Below are positions 1 to 8,887 of a stretch of 64,000 nucleotides of DNA, piece after piece (position 1 is the stretch's first letter; each line of letters starts with the position of its first letter). This DNA is from Micromonospora sp. WMMA1363. GTDB lineage: Bacteria > Actinomycetota > Actinomycetes > Mycobacteriales > Micromonosporaceae. The notes below the pieces were generated by a model that was not told the origin of the DNA, made no database searches, and worked only from the letters and a program-made list of their open reading frames with translations. The DNA is taken from NCBI RefSeq assembly GCF_030345795.1, contig NZ_JAUALB010000001.1, forward strand, positions 1,049,001 to 1,113,000, written 5' to 3'. A program made the position numbers and the translations under genes.

Positions 1-2
1 AC

Positions 3-604
3 GTGGCGCTGTTCTACGGCGCGGTCGCCGCGTACACGACTGTGGATCTCCCGGGCGGCCCATTCCCCCGTTGGTGCTCCTCGGGCTGCTCACCGGGTGG
101 TGGCTGCGCCGGCAGCCGGGATTCGACCGCGGCGACCTGGGCAGACCGGCGGCGCTGTGGGCCGCGGTGCCGAGCATCGCGCGGCTCTGGGCCGGCATGG
201 CGGTGGTCGCCGTCACCGGGATCGCCGTGCTCGCCCCGGACCGCCTGTTCGACCTGCCCCGCCAGACCCCGCTGATCTGGGTCGCCGTGGTCGTGCTGTA
301 CCCGCTGCTCTCCGTCTATCCGCAGGAGCTGGTCTTCCGCGCCTTCCTGTTTCACCGGTACGCGCCCCTGTTCGGCACCGGCACGGTGCTCGTGGCGGCG
401 AGCGCGACGGCGTTCGGCGTCGCGCACGTGATCTTCGGCAGCATCTGGTCGGTGTTGCTCACCCTCGCCGGCGGCGCGCTGTTCGCCTGGCGGTACCGGC
501 GAACCCGGTCCCTGCTGGCCGCTTCGGTCGAGCACGCCCTCTACGGGATCCTGGCCTTCACCGTCGGCCTGGGTGACCTCTTCTACCACGGCGTGACGCG
601 GTGA
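3..604 (+). CDS. CPBP-family intramembrane metalloprotease, at the left edge, apparently frameshifted
   Basis: A small polytopic membrane protein of the CPBP (CAAX protease / bacteriocin-processing) family. The body is read from about 71 to 604 and carries the family landmarks: QELVFR (usual form EExxxR), FGVAHVIFG and EHALYG, with the Glu and His residues expected to bind the metal. The first membrane segment is open only in another frame: from GTG at 3 the residues FYGAVAAYT look native, whereas upstream in the body frame the residues are Arg-rich and unlike a membrane protein. The two frames join at a run of five C (65-69); one more C would make a single protein. A TTG at 71 could restart translation. 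The gene may extend left of the window. Family call good; exact substrate unknown. Confidence 0.7.
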   Translation, partial: GAVLRRGRRVHDCGSPGRPIPPLVLLGLLTGWWLRRQPGFDRGDLGRPAALWAAVPSIARLWAGMAVVAVTGIAVLAPDRLFDLPRQTPLIWVAVVVLYPLLSVYPQELVFRAFLFHRYAPLFGTGTVLVAASATAFGVAHVIFGSIWSVLLTLAGGALFAWRYRRTRSLLAASVEHALYGILAFTVGLGDLFYHGVTR

Positions 605-771
605 GCCGATGTCGCCGACTCCTCCGCCGGGTGCGCACCCGGCGCCGCTCGATGGTGCCGGCATCGAGATGGGCAGGGCCGGACGACCGAGCGCTGAGCG
701 GACACTCAGGGGTCGCCTGCTGATCGACAGGCGGCCGTCTGGCGGTCAGGTCGTCCCGGCATCCTGCCCGC

Positions 772-2250
772 GTGCTGTCACCGCCGAGCGTCTCCGCCTA
801 CCGCCTTCTCGGCGCGGTGGGCGCCACCCTGCTGGCGGTCGCGGGCTGCGGCGCCGGTGCGTTGCCAGAACGGGGCGCACTCTGGTGGACGAGCCTGCGC
901 CACCTCGACCGGCCGGCACTGCTCTGCGGATACGCGGGGTTGACCCTGCTCACGGTCGCCTGGTGGTGGGCCGGGAGCGATCTGCGGCGGCCCGCGGCCG
1001 GGACGGCCGTGGGCCATCCGAGGTTCCCGGGCGTCCCCTCCGCGCAGCTGGGAAATCCCTGGTCCGGGCGAACCGACCGCAGGGGCGCCGCGATCACCCT
1101 GGCCTGCTGGGCGGGGCCGCTGCTGCTCGCGCCGCCGCTGTTCTCCCGGGACGCCTACAGCTACCTGGCGCAGGGCGCGATGGTCCTGGCCGACCTGGAT
1201 GTCTACCAGTTCGGGGTGGCCCACCTCGGCGGGCGGCTTGCCGCTGAGGTACCGCAGATGTGGCAGCACACGCCGGCGCCGTACGGTCCGGTCTTCCTGG
1301 TCCTGGCCGCCGGGGTGTCCGCGCTCACCGGTGGGCACCTGGCGCTGGGCGTGCTCGCGCTGCGCGTCGTGGCCCTCGCCGGAGTGGCGCTGCTCGTAGC
1401 GAATCTGCCCCGGCTGGCCCGGCACGGCGGCGTCGATCCGGCCGCCGCGCTCTGGCTGGGCGTGCTCAACCCACTCGTACCGCTGCACCTGGTCGCCGGC
1501 GCACACAACGAGGCGGTGATGCTCGGGCTGCTCGTGGTGGGACTGCGGCTGGCGGTGGCGCGTCGGTTCGCCGCGGCCACCGTGCTGGTCACCCTCGCCG
1601 CGCTGGTGAAGGTGCCGGCACTGCTGGGACTGTTGGTGGTGGGCGCGCTCGCCGTCCGGCGGGTCGGCGTCCGCGTCGCGGTGGCGCGTGTCGCCGGCGT
1701 CGCGGTCGCCACCGGCACCGCTGTCACCTGGGCCACCGGCATCGGGTACGGCTGGATCGGTGCCCTCGGCGCACCGGCCTACCGGCACAGCTGGTCGATC
1801 TCCACGGCGCTCGGCCGGGTGGCACGGCGTTCGACCGAGGCGCTTGGGCTGGACCTCGGCGCCGCGCCGATGCGGGCTGGTGTCGCACTCGGGTTGCTCG
1901 GCGTGCTCGCCGCCGCCGGGGCCGTCTGGCGGTACCGGCACCGGCTCGGCCCGGCCTACGCGGTGAGCCTGGTCCTGCTGGCGGTTGCGCTGCTCGGCCC
2001 GGCGACCCGGCCCTGGTACGCCCTGTGGGGCCTGGTCCTGCTCGCGGCGGCGGCACCACCCGGGCGGGCCCGGCACGTGGCCGCGCTCGGCGCGGCGGTG
2101 TTGGCGTTCGTGACGCTGCCCAGCGGCTTCGGTCCCGACGCCGGGCAACTGTTGCTGGCGACGGCCGGTGTGCTCGCCGGGCTGGTGGCGGTGGCCGTGC
2201 TACGTCTGCTCACCCCGCCGCCCCGGCTCGCCCTGGCGGTTCCCCGATGA
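772..2250 (+). CDS. mptB: GT-C polyprenol-phosphomannose-dependent alpha-1,6-mannosyltransferase, MptB-like
   Basis: A 492-residue integral membrane protein with about a dozen hydrophobic segments, matching MptA/MptB-type enzymes that extend alpha-1,6-mannan backbones of lipoglycans using polyprenol-phosphomannose on the outer face of the membrane. Visible family features are SRDAYSYLAQG near residue 125 (the acidic loop typical of GT-C catalytic sites), QHTPAPYGPVF near 165, and NPLVPLHLVAGAHNEA near 235-250. The GTG start at 772 lacks a clear ribosome-binding site. The stop overlaps the next gene's ATG in an ATGA motif, so the two glycosyltransferases are probably co-translated. The precise acceptor cannot be told from sequence. 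Confidence 0.85.
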   Translation: MLSPPSVSAYRLLGAVGATLLAVAGCGAGALPERGALWWTSLRHLDRPALLCGYAGLTLLTVAWWWAGSDLRRPAAGTAVGHPRFPGVPSAQLGNPWSGRTDRRGAAITLACWAGPLLLAPPLFSRDAYSYLAQGAMVLADLDVYQFGVAHLGGRLAAEVPQMWQHTPAPYGPVFLVLAAGVSALTGGHLALGVLALRVVALAGVALLVANLPRLARHGGVDPAAALWLGVLNPLVPLHLVAGAHNEAVMLGLLVVGLRLAVARRFAAATVLVTLAALVKVPALLGLLVVGALAVRRVGVRVAVARVAGVAVATGTAVTWATGIGYGWIGALGAPAYRHSWSISTALGRVARRSTEALGLDLGAAPMRAGVALGLLGVLAAAGAVWRYRHRLGPAYAVSLVLLAVALLGPATRPWYALWGLVLLAAAAPPGRARHVAALGAAVLAFVTLPSGFGPDAGQLLLATAGVLAGLVAVAVLRLLTPPPRLALAVPR

Positions 2251-3584
2251 CGGCGGCTGCCCCGGGTGCCCGGCTCGACGCCGGTGGCGCTGCCGGCGGG
2301 TCGGAGCACCCGAGCCGGGGGCAGCTCCTCCGGCGGGTGCTGCTGGTGTCCGGCCTGGCCACCACGATCGGGGTGGCGATAGCGTTGCTGCCCGGGCACC
2401 GGGGCTGGTTCGACATCGGGGTGTATCACGGCGCGGTGCGGCACTGGGTGGCCGGCGGCGCGCTCTACGAGTGGACGACCTGGAACGGCTATGGCTTCAC
2501 GTATCCGCCGTTCGCTGCGATCGTCATGTTGCCGATGGCGGCCGTGTCGTGGTATCCGACGATCGCCATGAACCTGGCGCTCACCGTGCTGGCCGCCGGG
2601 TTGCTGCTGCACCTGCTGGTGGCCCCGCTTGCCCGCCGTGCGAACTGGTCCCGGTGGTACGCGTTCGCGTTGGCCGCCTGCCTGCTTGCCGGGCTCAACC
2701 CGGTGCGCGACACGGTCAGTTTCGGCCAGGTGAACCTGCTGCTGATGGCGCTGGTCTACGCCGACCTGTGGCAGCTGGAACGGGGACGCCGGCTGGCCGG
2801 AATCGGGATCGGGCTGGCGGCGGCGATCAAGCTGACCCCGGCGGTGTTCGTCGGGTATCTGCTGGTGACCCGCCGCTGGCGGGCCGCCGGCGCGGCCGTC
2901 GGAACCGCGGTGGCGGCGACCCTGCTCGCGTTGGCCGTGGCTCCGCACGCCACCCGCACCTTTTTCACCGAGGCGCTGTGGGACACCGGGCGGGTCGGAA
3001 AGCTCGAGTACGTGTCCAACCAGTCGCTGCTCGGGCTCGTCGCCCGGCTCGATCCGGCACACCCCGACCGGCTGCTCTGGCTCGCCCTGGTCGCCGTGGC
3101 CCTGACGGCGTGGTGGGTTCGCGTCGGGCGGGCCGCCCGCGCCGGCGACGAGCGGGCCGGGTTCGCCCTGACCGGGGTGCTGGCCTGTCTGGTCAGCCCG
3201 GTCACCTGGGTGCACCACCTGGTCTGGTTGGTGCCCGGCCTGGTGGTGGTCGCCGCGGCGACGCTGCCGTGGCCACCGGCCATTCCGGCCGCCCGGCGTC
3301 GACTGCGCGCCGGCATCGGGGCGTACGCGGTGCTGTGCAGCGGCGTGGTCTGGGTCTTCGCCAACGGATCCGCCGGCCCGCATGGGTTCCTCGGCGGCAA
3401 CGCGTACCTGCTGGTCGCGGTCGGGATGCTGGCCCTGATTCCGATCAGCCCGCGGCCCGGGGCGGCACCGCCCGACGCACCCCGGTCCGGGGGCACGCAG
3501 ACCGTCGGTGGCCCCGGGCTGGCCAGCGGGGACGAGGCCACCGGGGTCAGCTCGGGAACGCCGGGGCCTCGGGGATCGCGCTGA
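2247..3584 (+). CDS. GT87 (DUF2029) family mannosyltransferase, membrane-bound
   Basis: A 445-residue polytopic membrane protein. The N-terminal signature WFDIGVYHGAVRHW followed by GALYEW and FTYPPFAAIVMLP is typical of glycosyltransferase family 87, whose actinobacterial members (for example PimE) transfer mannose from polyprenol-phosphomannose. The Asp of WFDIGVY is the expected catalytic base. ATG at 2247 overlaps the stop of the upstream MptB-like gene by 4 bp, which fixes the start and suggests that both act on the same cell-envelope lipoglycan. The hydrophilic tail after about residue 410 (Pro/Gly-rich) is probably cytoplasmic. Which mannan linkage it makes is not determinable here. 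Confidence 0.85.
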   Translation: MTAAAPGARLDAGGAAGGSEHPSRGQLLRRVLLVSGLATTIGVAIALLPGHRGWFDIGVYHGAVRHWVAGGALYEWTTWNGYGFTYPPFAAIVMLPMAAVSWYPTIAMNLALTVLAAGLLLHLLVAPLARRANWSRWYAFALAACLLAGLNPVRDTVSFGQVNLLLMALVYADLWQLERGRRLAGIGIGLAAAIKLTPAVFVGYLLVTRRWRAAGAAVGTAVAATLLALAVAPHATRTFFTEALWDTGRVGKLEYVSNQSLLGLVARLDPAHPDRLLWLALVAVALTAWWVRVGRAARAGDERAGFALTGVLACLVSPVTWVHHLVWLVPGLVVVAAATLPWPPAIPAARRRLRAGIGAYAVLCSGVVWVFANGSAGPHGFLGGNAYLLVAVGMLALIPISPRPGAAPPDAPRSGGTQTVGGPGLASGDEATGVSSGTPGPRGSR

Positions 3585-3633
3585 AGCGTTCCGTGGCGCG
3601 GCGAGCGACCAGAGCGGCAAAGCGGGCATAAGT

Positions 3634-3639
3634 TACAGT
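3634..3639 (+). promoter_or_regulatory. Candidate -10 hexamer of a leaderless promoter (MFS gene)
   Basis: TACAGT lies exactly 6 nt before the GTG at 3646, so transcription would begin at or next to the start codon. No Shine-Dalgarno is present between them. The same hexamer and spacing occur before the histidine kinase gene at 46229. Confidence 0.5.
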
Positions 3640-3645
3640 TCGCTC

Positions 3646-5085
3646 GTGTCCGCTCGCCCGCCTCGCATCGGCGCATCCACCCCCGCCGCAGCTGCTTCGG
3701 GCCGGTCGACGCTACTAGCGGCCTCGGCGTGCATCTCCATCATCCAGCTCGACGTCTATGCGCTGAACCTCGCTCTGCCGACGATGGCATCGGAACTGGA
3801 CACGTCCGTAACGAACCTGCATTGGGTGATCAGCGGCTTCCTTCTCGCGGAGGCGGCGTTTCTCGTGCCCGGCGGGCGGCTCGGCGACCTGGTCGGTCGC
3901 AAACGCATGCTCGTCGCCGGACTGGCGGTCATCGGCCTGGGCTCCCTGGGTGCTGGACTGGCGCCCACCGCCGCCAGCCTGATCGCTTTCCGTATTGTCG
4001 GGGGGATCGGCGCCGGCATCGTGTTTCCCCTCGCCTTCGCGGTCATCACCCACGCGTTCCCTGGGGGGCGGGCGAAACGCGCCATCGGCAGCGCCTACGG
4101 CGTCGGAGCCATCGCGCTGGCGCTCGGGCCCCTGTTCGGCGGTGGGATCACCGAGCTGGTGAGTTGGCGGACGGTGCTTCTGGTGGACGCTGCTCTGTGC
4201 GTCGCCGCCACAGCGGTCGTCGCAACGGGGTTGCGGGAGTCGCGGGATCCCACCGCCCCTCCTGCGATCGACCTGCCTGGTCTGTTCACGGTGGTGCTCG
4301 CGGTCGCCGCGGTCACCCTCGCGGTCGATCGAACGAATGCCGGGTCGCCTGTCGCGACCGTGGGCCTCGTCGTGGTCGGACTTCTGGCGATGGCGGCGTT
4401 CGTGCTACGCGAGCGGGTGGCGAGATACCCGCTGGTCGAACTCGATCTGTTCCACAACAGCCGCTACGTGATTATGACGCTGATGGGGATGGTTGCTCAC
4501 GTCGCGTTCACGGTCGCGGTGTTCGCGGCCACGATCTACACCCAGCAGGTCAGGGGCTACTCGCCGTTCGTCGCGGGCATGATCGTCCTCGCTCTCTGCG
4601 TTAGCGGGGGAATCGCCGGCCCAATCGCGGGACGCCTCAGTGAACGCTGTGACCCGCCACGGGCCATCGCCCTCGTCACGATCGTCGGCGCGATCGGCCT
4701 GCTGACGGCTTCCGCCGGCGGTCACCTCGCGTGGTATTTGCTGGGCCTGGCGGTGACCGGGCTCGGATACCGGACCGCATACGCGATGACGAATCTGGGA
4801 ACGCAGGCCATCACTCGGGCCGAGCGAGTGGGACAGGCCTCCGGCGTCACCCAGGCGGCGCTTCTCGGGGCTGCCGGCATAGCGGTCGCGGCCACCGGCA
4901 GCCTGATCGAGACCGGGGAGCTGCAGGCGAACCTCGCCCAAGCCCTCAGCCAAGCCCTGCGGTGGCTGGCCGCCGGCAGCGTCGCGGCCGCGGCACTGCT
5001 CGCCTGGCGATCCGGTGTCACCGCTGACACCAGTGCGGATTCCGCGCAAGCGCGGCTCCGTCGACGCGGAACATGGGCCGGGTAG
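3646..5085 (+). CDS. MFS drug-efflux transporter, DHA2 (EmrB/QacA) type
   Basis: A 479-residue proton-driven efflux permease of the 14-helix DHA2 subfamily. It shows motif A (GRLGDLVGRKR) after the second helix, the DHA2-type first helix with LDVYALNLALP, and a motif-C-like GPLFGGGI in the fifth helix. The open frame extends upstream to 3508 into the tail of the mannosyltransferase gene, but that part is hydrophilic and unlike the family; GTG at 3646, immediately before the first helix and preceded by a TACAGT hexamer, is preferred. Its use of TCG/ATC/GTC codons is slightly less biased than its neighbours. Substrate unknown; it has no adjacent TetR regulator. Confidence 0.85.
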   Translation: MSARPPRIGASTPAAAASGRSTLLAASACISIIQLDVYALNLALPTMASELDTSVTNLHWVISGFLLAEAAFLVPGGRLGDLVGRKRMLVAGLAVIGLGSLGAGLAPTAASLIAFRIVGGIGAGIVFPLAFAVITHAFPGGRAKRAIGSAYGVGAIALALGPLFGGGITELVSWRTVLLVDAALCVAATAVVATGLRESRDPTAPPAIDLPGLFTVVLAVAAVTLAVDRTNAGSPVATVGLVVVGLLAMAAFVLRERVARYPLVELDLFHNSRYVIMTLMGMVAHVAFTVAVFAATIYTQQVRGYSPFVAGMIVLALCVSGGIAGPIAGRLSERCDPPRAIALVTIVGAIGLLTASAGGHLAWYLLGLAVTGLGYRTAYAMTNLGTQAITRAERVGQASGVTQAALLGAAGIAVAATGSLIETGELQANLAQALSQALRWLAAGSVAAAALLAWRSGVTADTSADSAQARLRRRGTWAG

Positions 5086-5193
5086 TCGGCGTGGCAGGAT
5101 GGCTGCCACCGGCGCGCGCCGCAATCACCTTCACGTTCGACATCGCCGGACCGGCACTGTGGGTGGCATGGGAGGTGCGCTGCCCGGACGAAC

Positions 5194-5397
5194 CTACGAA
5201 CGGTAGGAGTCGCGCCGATGGCGGATCGAGTGGATCTCCACGACCCGCTTGGCCTCGTTGATCCGGTAGATGATCCGGCACGTGCCGCGGCGGGCGGAGT
5301 GGAAGCCGTCAAGGGGTTCGTCGAGTGGCCTGCCAACTTCGCCAATATGATCGATTGCCGACGGGCGGTGGCTTCTCCACCACCGGCTGGTCAGCAC
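5194..5397 (-). pseudogene. Truncated RelE/ParE-superfamily toxin remnant
   Basis: A 67-codon frame whose last 45 residues match the C-terminal half of RelE-family mRNA interferases: GRPLDEPLDGFHSARRG, then CRIIYRINEAKRVVEIHSI and RHRRDSYR. The expected first 20-25 residues (helix pair before the Leu/Pro-rich loop) are missing; the N-terminal residues LTSRWWRSHRPS do not resemble the family. No antitoxin is found on either side: upstream is the 3' end of a lysR gene, downstream the 3' end of an MFS gene. It is most likely a decayed, orphan toxin, though a divergent short functional form cannot be excluded. Confidence 0.6.
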
Positions 5398-5411
5398 GAA
5401 GGGCGGGGAAC

Positions 5412-6296
5412 TCAGGTGTCACCGGTCGACGTCGATGCGGGCTCCAGACCGAGACGAGCGGGCAGGCTGGTGACGGTTGCCACCAATTCGATCGGTGTCG
5501 GGCGGCGGGTCACCATGAACAGGGTGAGCCGGCCCGGAATCGCCACGGTCGAGACTCGCTCCTGCGGCTCTGCGTAGGAGGTGGCCAGGCCGCGTGGTAG
5601 GACGATCGGCCACCCGAGCAGGCGACCCATCCGTACGGCCGTTTCGGCCGTGGCCGCCGCCCGGGGCCGCGCACCCAGCTCGGACAGCCGCCGGTGTAGC
5701 GTCGCGGCGGACATGTCGTAGGTGTACGTGATCACGTCGAGTCCCGCGAACGGCTTGCGCCGGGAGCCGAGCGGTACGTCGGGCGCGCTGAGGACGGCAA
5801 GTCGGTCGCGTGCCACAGCCATCGCCGTCGCCGTGCTTGGCAGCCGCATCTGGTTGGCGATCGCGACGAAGGCCACGTCCAACGAGCCCTCACCGACCCA
5901 CTCCACAAGCCGGTCGCCATGGTCGGTGACCTGGTGCACCGCAACGCCGCCCAGCAACTCTTCCAAGGCGGGAAACAGCCATGGGGCGAGGCTGCCGAAG
6001 GTGCCGACGGTGAGGATCGTCGCACGCGCCGCCGCCCGGGTCCGATCGTAGATCGCCGCCAGGTGTTCAAGGACGTGCGCCGCCTCCACGGCGAGCGCCC
6101 GCCCGGCCGGCGTCGGTCGGGCTCCGGTCGTGTCCCTCTCGAAGAGCCGTTCGCCGATCCGCCGCTCCAGCGCGGCCAGCCGGTTACTCGCGGCCGGCTG
6201 ACTGATCAGCAGCTCCCGACCGGCCGCGCCGAGTGAGCCGTGTCGGGCGAGCGCCTCGACGAGCCGCAGATCCTCGACCGTGGGCAGTGAGCTCAT
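5412..6296 (-). CDS. LysR-family transcriptional regulator
   Basis: A 294-residue LTTR. Residues 5-65 form the winged helix-turn-helix (EDLRLVEALARHGSLGAAGR, then QPAASNRLAALERRIG and LFERD), followed by a linker helix and a substrate-binding domain from about residue 90 (ILTVGTFGSLAPWLFPALEELL). It is divergent from an MFS transporter that begins 45 bp away, the usual LTTR arrangement, so it probably controls that transporter and itself. The ATG is immediately preceded by TAACGT-N6, suggesting a leaderless transcript, and overlaps a candidate LTTR box. Effector unknown. Confidence 0.9.
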   Translation of the reverse strand: MSSLPTVEDLRLVEALARHGSLGAAGRELLISQPAASNRLAALERRIGERLFERDTTGARPTPAGRALAVEAAHVLEHLAAIYDRTRAAARATILTVGTFGSLAPWLFPALEELLGGVAVHQVTDHGDRLVEWVGEGSLDVAFVAIANQMRLPSTATAMAVARDRLAVLSAPDVPLGSRRKPFAGLDVITYTYDMSAATLHRRLSELGARPRAAATAETAVRMGRLLGWPIVLPRGLATSYAEPQERVSTVAIPGRLTLFMVTRRPTPIELVATVTSLPARLGLEPASTSTGDT

Positions 6297-6309
6297 AAGC
6301 CAACGTTAT
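6295..6309. promoter_or_regulatory. Candidate LysR-type operator (T-N11-A)
   Basis: ATAAGCCAACGTTAT contains the T-N11-A core of LTTR boxes with 4-bp inverted arms (ATAA/TTAT). It lies in the 45-bp gap between divergent lysR and MFS genes and overlaps the lysR start codon and its -10 hexamer, which would fit autorepression. Arms are short, so chance is possible. Confidence 0.4.
6303..6308 (-). promoter_or_regulatory. Candidate -10 hexamer of a leaderless promoter (lysR)
   Basis: On the minus strand TAACGT is followed by 6 nt and then the lysR ATG; no Shine-Dalgarno intervenes. Confidence 0.45.
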
Positions 6310-6341
6310 GACGTGCCGGGGCGATCCACGAGCTACCGAGG

Positions 6342-7607
6342 ATGCCCACCCGGTTCCAGGATCGGTTCGTGACCACTCGCCGTGCCATCGCCGCCATGCT
6401 GACCACGACGTTTCTCACCTGGATGGGGCAGCGTACGACCGCGGTTGCGCTTCCCCTCGTCGCACTCGCCGAGAGCGGATCCGCCTGGACCACCGGGCTG
6501 GTCGGCGGAGCGGCGGGGCTGCCCGTGCTCACCTCGGCCTGGTGGGCCCGGGGGCTACGGCAGGGACTGACGACCGGCCGCGCACTCGCCGGCGTGCTCG
6601 CCGTCCAGGTGGTGGGGTTGCTCGTCGTCCCGATCGGCGCCGCCCTTGGGACCGTCGGCCCGGTCCACCTGGCCGCCGCCGGGCTGATCACCGGCTGCGC
6701 CACCGCTGTGAGCGCACCGGCCCAGCGGGCGCTGCTCGCCGACATCTGCGACAGGCTGGGCTCGGGCATCTCCGCCCGGATGCTCGCCTGGCAGGACTTC
6801 GCGCAGCGGAGCACGATGATACTAGCGCCACCGCTGGCCGGTTGGGCGGTGACAGTCGGTGGCCCGTTCCATCTGCTGTGGGCGGAGGCGACGGGCGTCG
6901 GCCTCGGCGCGGCGGTGCTGCTGACGGTGAGCGGGAGTGCCGCGGGCGCCGCGACCGACGGCGGGACGGCGGGCGCGCCGAAACTCCGACACGTCCTTGC
7001 GAGCCACCCGGAGGTACGCCGCGCCGTGGCCATGGCCGGCGTCGGTGGCCTCACCTGGTTCGCCTTCACCCTCGGGCTCGCGATCCTCGGCGCCCAGACC
7101 GGTCGGCCCGGGTTGCTCATCTCGGCCGGCATGACCGGCTACGGCGCGGGTTCCGTCCTCGGCGCACTCACGGCGCCGGTGCTCGTACCCAGACTGCCGT
7201 CACTGGGCACCGCGGCCGTCGGATGGATCATCCTCGGTCTGGCCTTCGTCACTCTGCCCGCAGTCACCTCGTCGCTCGCATCGATCGCCTGCCTGGCCGC
7301 GGTCGGCGGATTCGCGATGCCGCTTGGTATCGGGGCGGCGAACCGGTTGATCAGCGTTCGCACCCAGGGTGCGGAACGGCGCGCCGCCTTCGCCGCCGCG
7401 AGCCTGGTGCACGACGGCGCCGTGTCCCTCGGCCTGCTCGCCGGCGGGGCAGTCATCGGCGTGGCCGGCGCGGGGCCGACGCTGGTCGTCGCCGGTACCG
7501 TGCAGGTGGTCGCGGCCCTCCTCGCCGGGCCCTGGCTGATCCCGGTGCCCACGGCGCGGGACGGATCCGCCCGTCAGCCGTTGGACCGAGAAGGCGTGCA
7601 CGCCTGA
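6342..7607 (+). CDS. MFS transporter
   Basis: A 421-residue protein with about 12 hydrophobic segments of the major facilitator superfamily, closest in pattern to enterobactin-exporter-like MFS proteins (TFLTWMGQRTTAVALPLVAL in helix 1; SAPAQRALLADICDR in the loop after helix 4). It is divergent from the LysR regulator and is its likely target. ATG at 6342 follows GAGG directly; an alternative start is GTG at 6369, preceded by AGGA with better spacing, which would remove nine residues. Downstream to 7894 (287 bp) no gene or strong hairpin is evident before the convergent ADP-ribosylglycohydrolase gene. Confidence 0.85.
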   Translation: MPTRFQDRFVTTRRAIAAMLTTTFLTWMGQRTTAVALPLVALAESGSAWTTGLVGGAAGLPVLTSAWWARGLRQGLTTGRALAGVLAVQVVGLLVVPIGAALGTVGPVHLAAAGLITGCATAVSAPAQRALLADICDRLGSGISARMLAWQDFAQRSTMILAPPLAGWAVTVGGPFHLLWAEATGVGLGAAVLLTVSGSAAGAATDGGTAGAPKLRHVLASHPEVRRAVAMAGVGGLTWFAFTLGLAILGAQTGRPGLLISAGMTGYGAGSVLGALTAPVLVPRLPSLGTAAVGWIILGLAFVTLPAVTSSLASIACLAAVGGFAMPLGIGAANRLISVRTQGAERRAAFAAASLVHDGAVSLGLLAGGAVIGVAGAGPTLVVAGTVQVVAALLAGPWLIPVPTARDGSARQPLDREGVHA

Positions 7608-7894
7608 TCGATGCAACCGCATCCGGTCACCCCTCCTCGCCGACCACGGCACCGCCCACATCGCCCGCGACAACCCACTGCCGCTGTCACGATAGGGCGG
7701 CCAGCCTCGACCCGCTCGACCCCGGCACAGTTTGAAAGAATGTCCTGCACAAGGCCGCGATCGGCTCAGGCCCACGCGTCCGGTAAGCGTCACCACCGCG
7801 AACGAGTCACCGTTCGCCGGTCCTACCGGGATGTCGAGGAACGTCGAGTACCCAACCCACCATTCGGGTCTGCTGGTGACGGCGAGTCCGGGTT

Positions 7895-8887
7895 TCAGTT
7901 CCAGGCTTCGCCCATCGTGGTGAGTTCGTCAACGTACTCGATTCGATCACGCCATGACGCCGGCCAGGCGGGCATACCCAGCGCGGCGCCGAGGAATGCG
8001 CCGGTCAGGCAGGCGATGGAATCGGAGTCGCCGGAGGTGGTGGCGGCGCGGGCAAGGGCGGATACCGGATCGTCGGCATGCCTGATCGCGCACAGCAGTC
8101 CGGTGGCCAGGGCCTCCTCGGCGATCCAACCCGCGCCGGTGATCCGGCAGGCGTCCTCGCCGTCGTCGATCAGAGTGAGGGCGAGATCGAGTCGGTCCAG
8201 TGCGTGCAGGCACTCGTCCCAGCCTCGGGCGATGTAGTCGGCGGGGCTGGGGATGCCGGGCTGCTGCCACAGCACGCCCAGCCACTCGTCGCGGTAGCTG
8301 GTGCGTTGGCCGTGGCATCGGGTACGCAGCAGGGTGGGCAAGGATGCCAACTCTGCGCCGCCGCGCAGGAGCCGTACGGCGTACGCGGTCAGTTCGCTGG
8401 CCGCGAGCGCGGTCGGGTGTCCGTGGGTCATCGCCGCCTGTAGCTGCGCCGCGCCGGCAAGGGTGTCCAGGTCGTAGCCGGCGACCAGCCCGACCGGGGC
8501 GACGCGCATGTTCGCGCCGCAGCCCTTGGAACCGATCACCGTGGCTTGTGTCCACGGTAGCCCGAGTGCGAGGTCGCCACAGGCCCGCAGACAGGTCATG
8601 CCGGGTGCCCGGTTGTTGTCGGGGCTGGCGGCCCACCGCGAGAACCGCTGGCGGAACAGCGGCTCCAGCACCTCGGGGGTCGGTGTGGGCGCGTCCAACA
8701 GTGCCATGCCGACCGCCAGGGTCATCTGGGTGTCGTCGGTAACCAGGGCGGGATCGCCCTCCAACTCGTGCGGACCGTCGGGCCCGTACCGCCCGTGGAT
8801 GTCGGCGACCGACATGAACTCGGTCGGTCCGCCCAGCGCGTCGCCGTATGCCAGTCCGAACAGACACCCCGCTGCCGCAGTCGACAC
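7895..8887 (-). CDS. ADP-ribosylglycohydrolase (DraG/ARH family)
   Basis: A 330-residue enzyme predicted to remove ADP-ribose from proteins or small molecules, using two Mg ions. Family motifs are present in order: GLAYGDALGGPTEF near residue 12, TDDTQM near 50 (metal ligands), GCGANMRVAPVGL near 125, and the C-terminal TSGDSDSIACLTGAFLGA near 285 (second metal-ligand group). The open frame extends to 8998, but GTG at 8887 is preferred because GAGAGG lies 5 nt upstream and the protein then begins just before the catalytic domain. It is convergent with the MFS gene and divergent from the NUDIX gene; both flanking enzymes handle ADP-ribose-like or nucleotide substrates, but a functional link is only a guess. 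Confidence 0.88.
   Translation of the reverse strand: MSTAAAGCLFGLAYGDALGGPTEFMSVADIHGRYGPDGPHELEGDPALVTDDTQMTLAVGMALLDAPTPTPEVLEPLFRQRFSRWAASPDNNRAPGMTCLRACGDLALGLPWTQATVIGSKGCGANMRVAPVGLVAGYDLDTLAGAAQLQAAMTHGHPTALAASELTAYAVRLLRGGAELASLPTLLRTRCHGQRTSYRDEWLGVLWQQPGIPSPADYIARGWDECLHALDRLDLALTLIDDGEDACRITGAGWIAEEALATGLLCAIRHADDPVSALARAATTSGDSDSIACLTGAFLGAALGMPAWPASWRDRIEYVDELTTMGEAWN

Noticed and set aside
1260..3629. Very long open frames on both strands over the glycosyltransferase genes
   Set aside because: They are antisense or shifted shadows caused by high GC; the translations are Arg/Pro/Gly-rich and lack the membrane segments of the true frames.
3508..3645. Upstream extension of the first MFS gene
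   Set aside because: Hydrophilic, overlaps the previous gene, and a better start follows a TACAGT hexamer at 3646.
5719..7132. Long minus-strand frames within the MFS gene at 6342-7607
   Set aside because: Composition is low-complexity and no start or domain supports them; the plus-strand MFS frame is clear.
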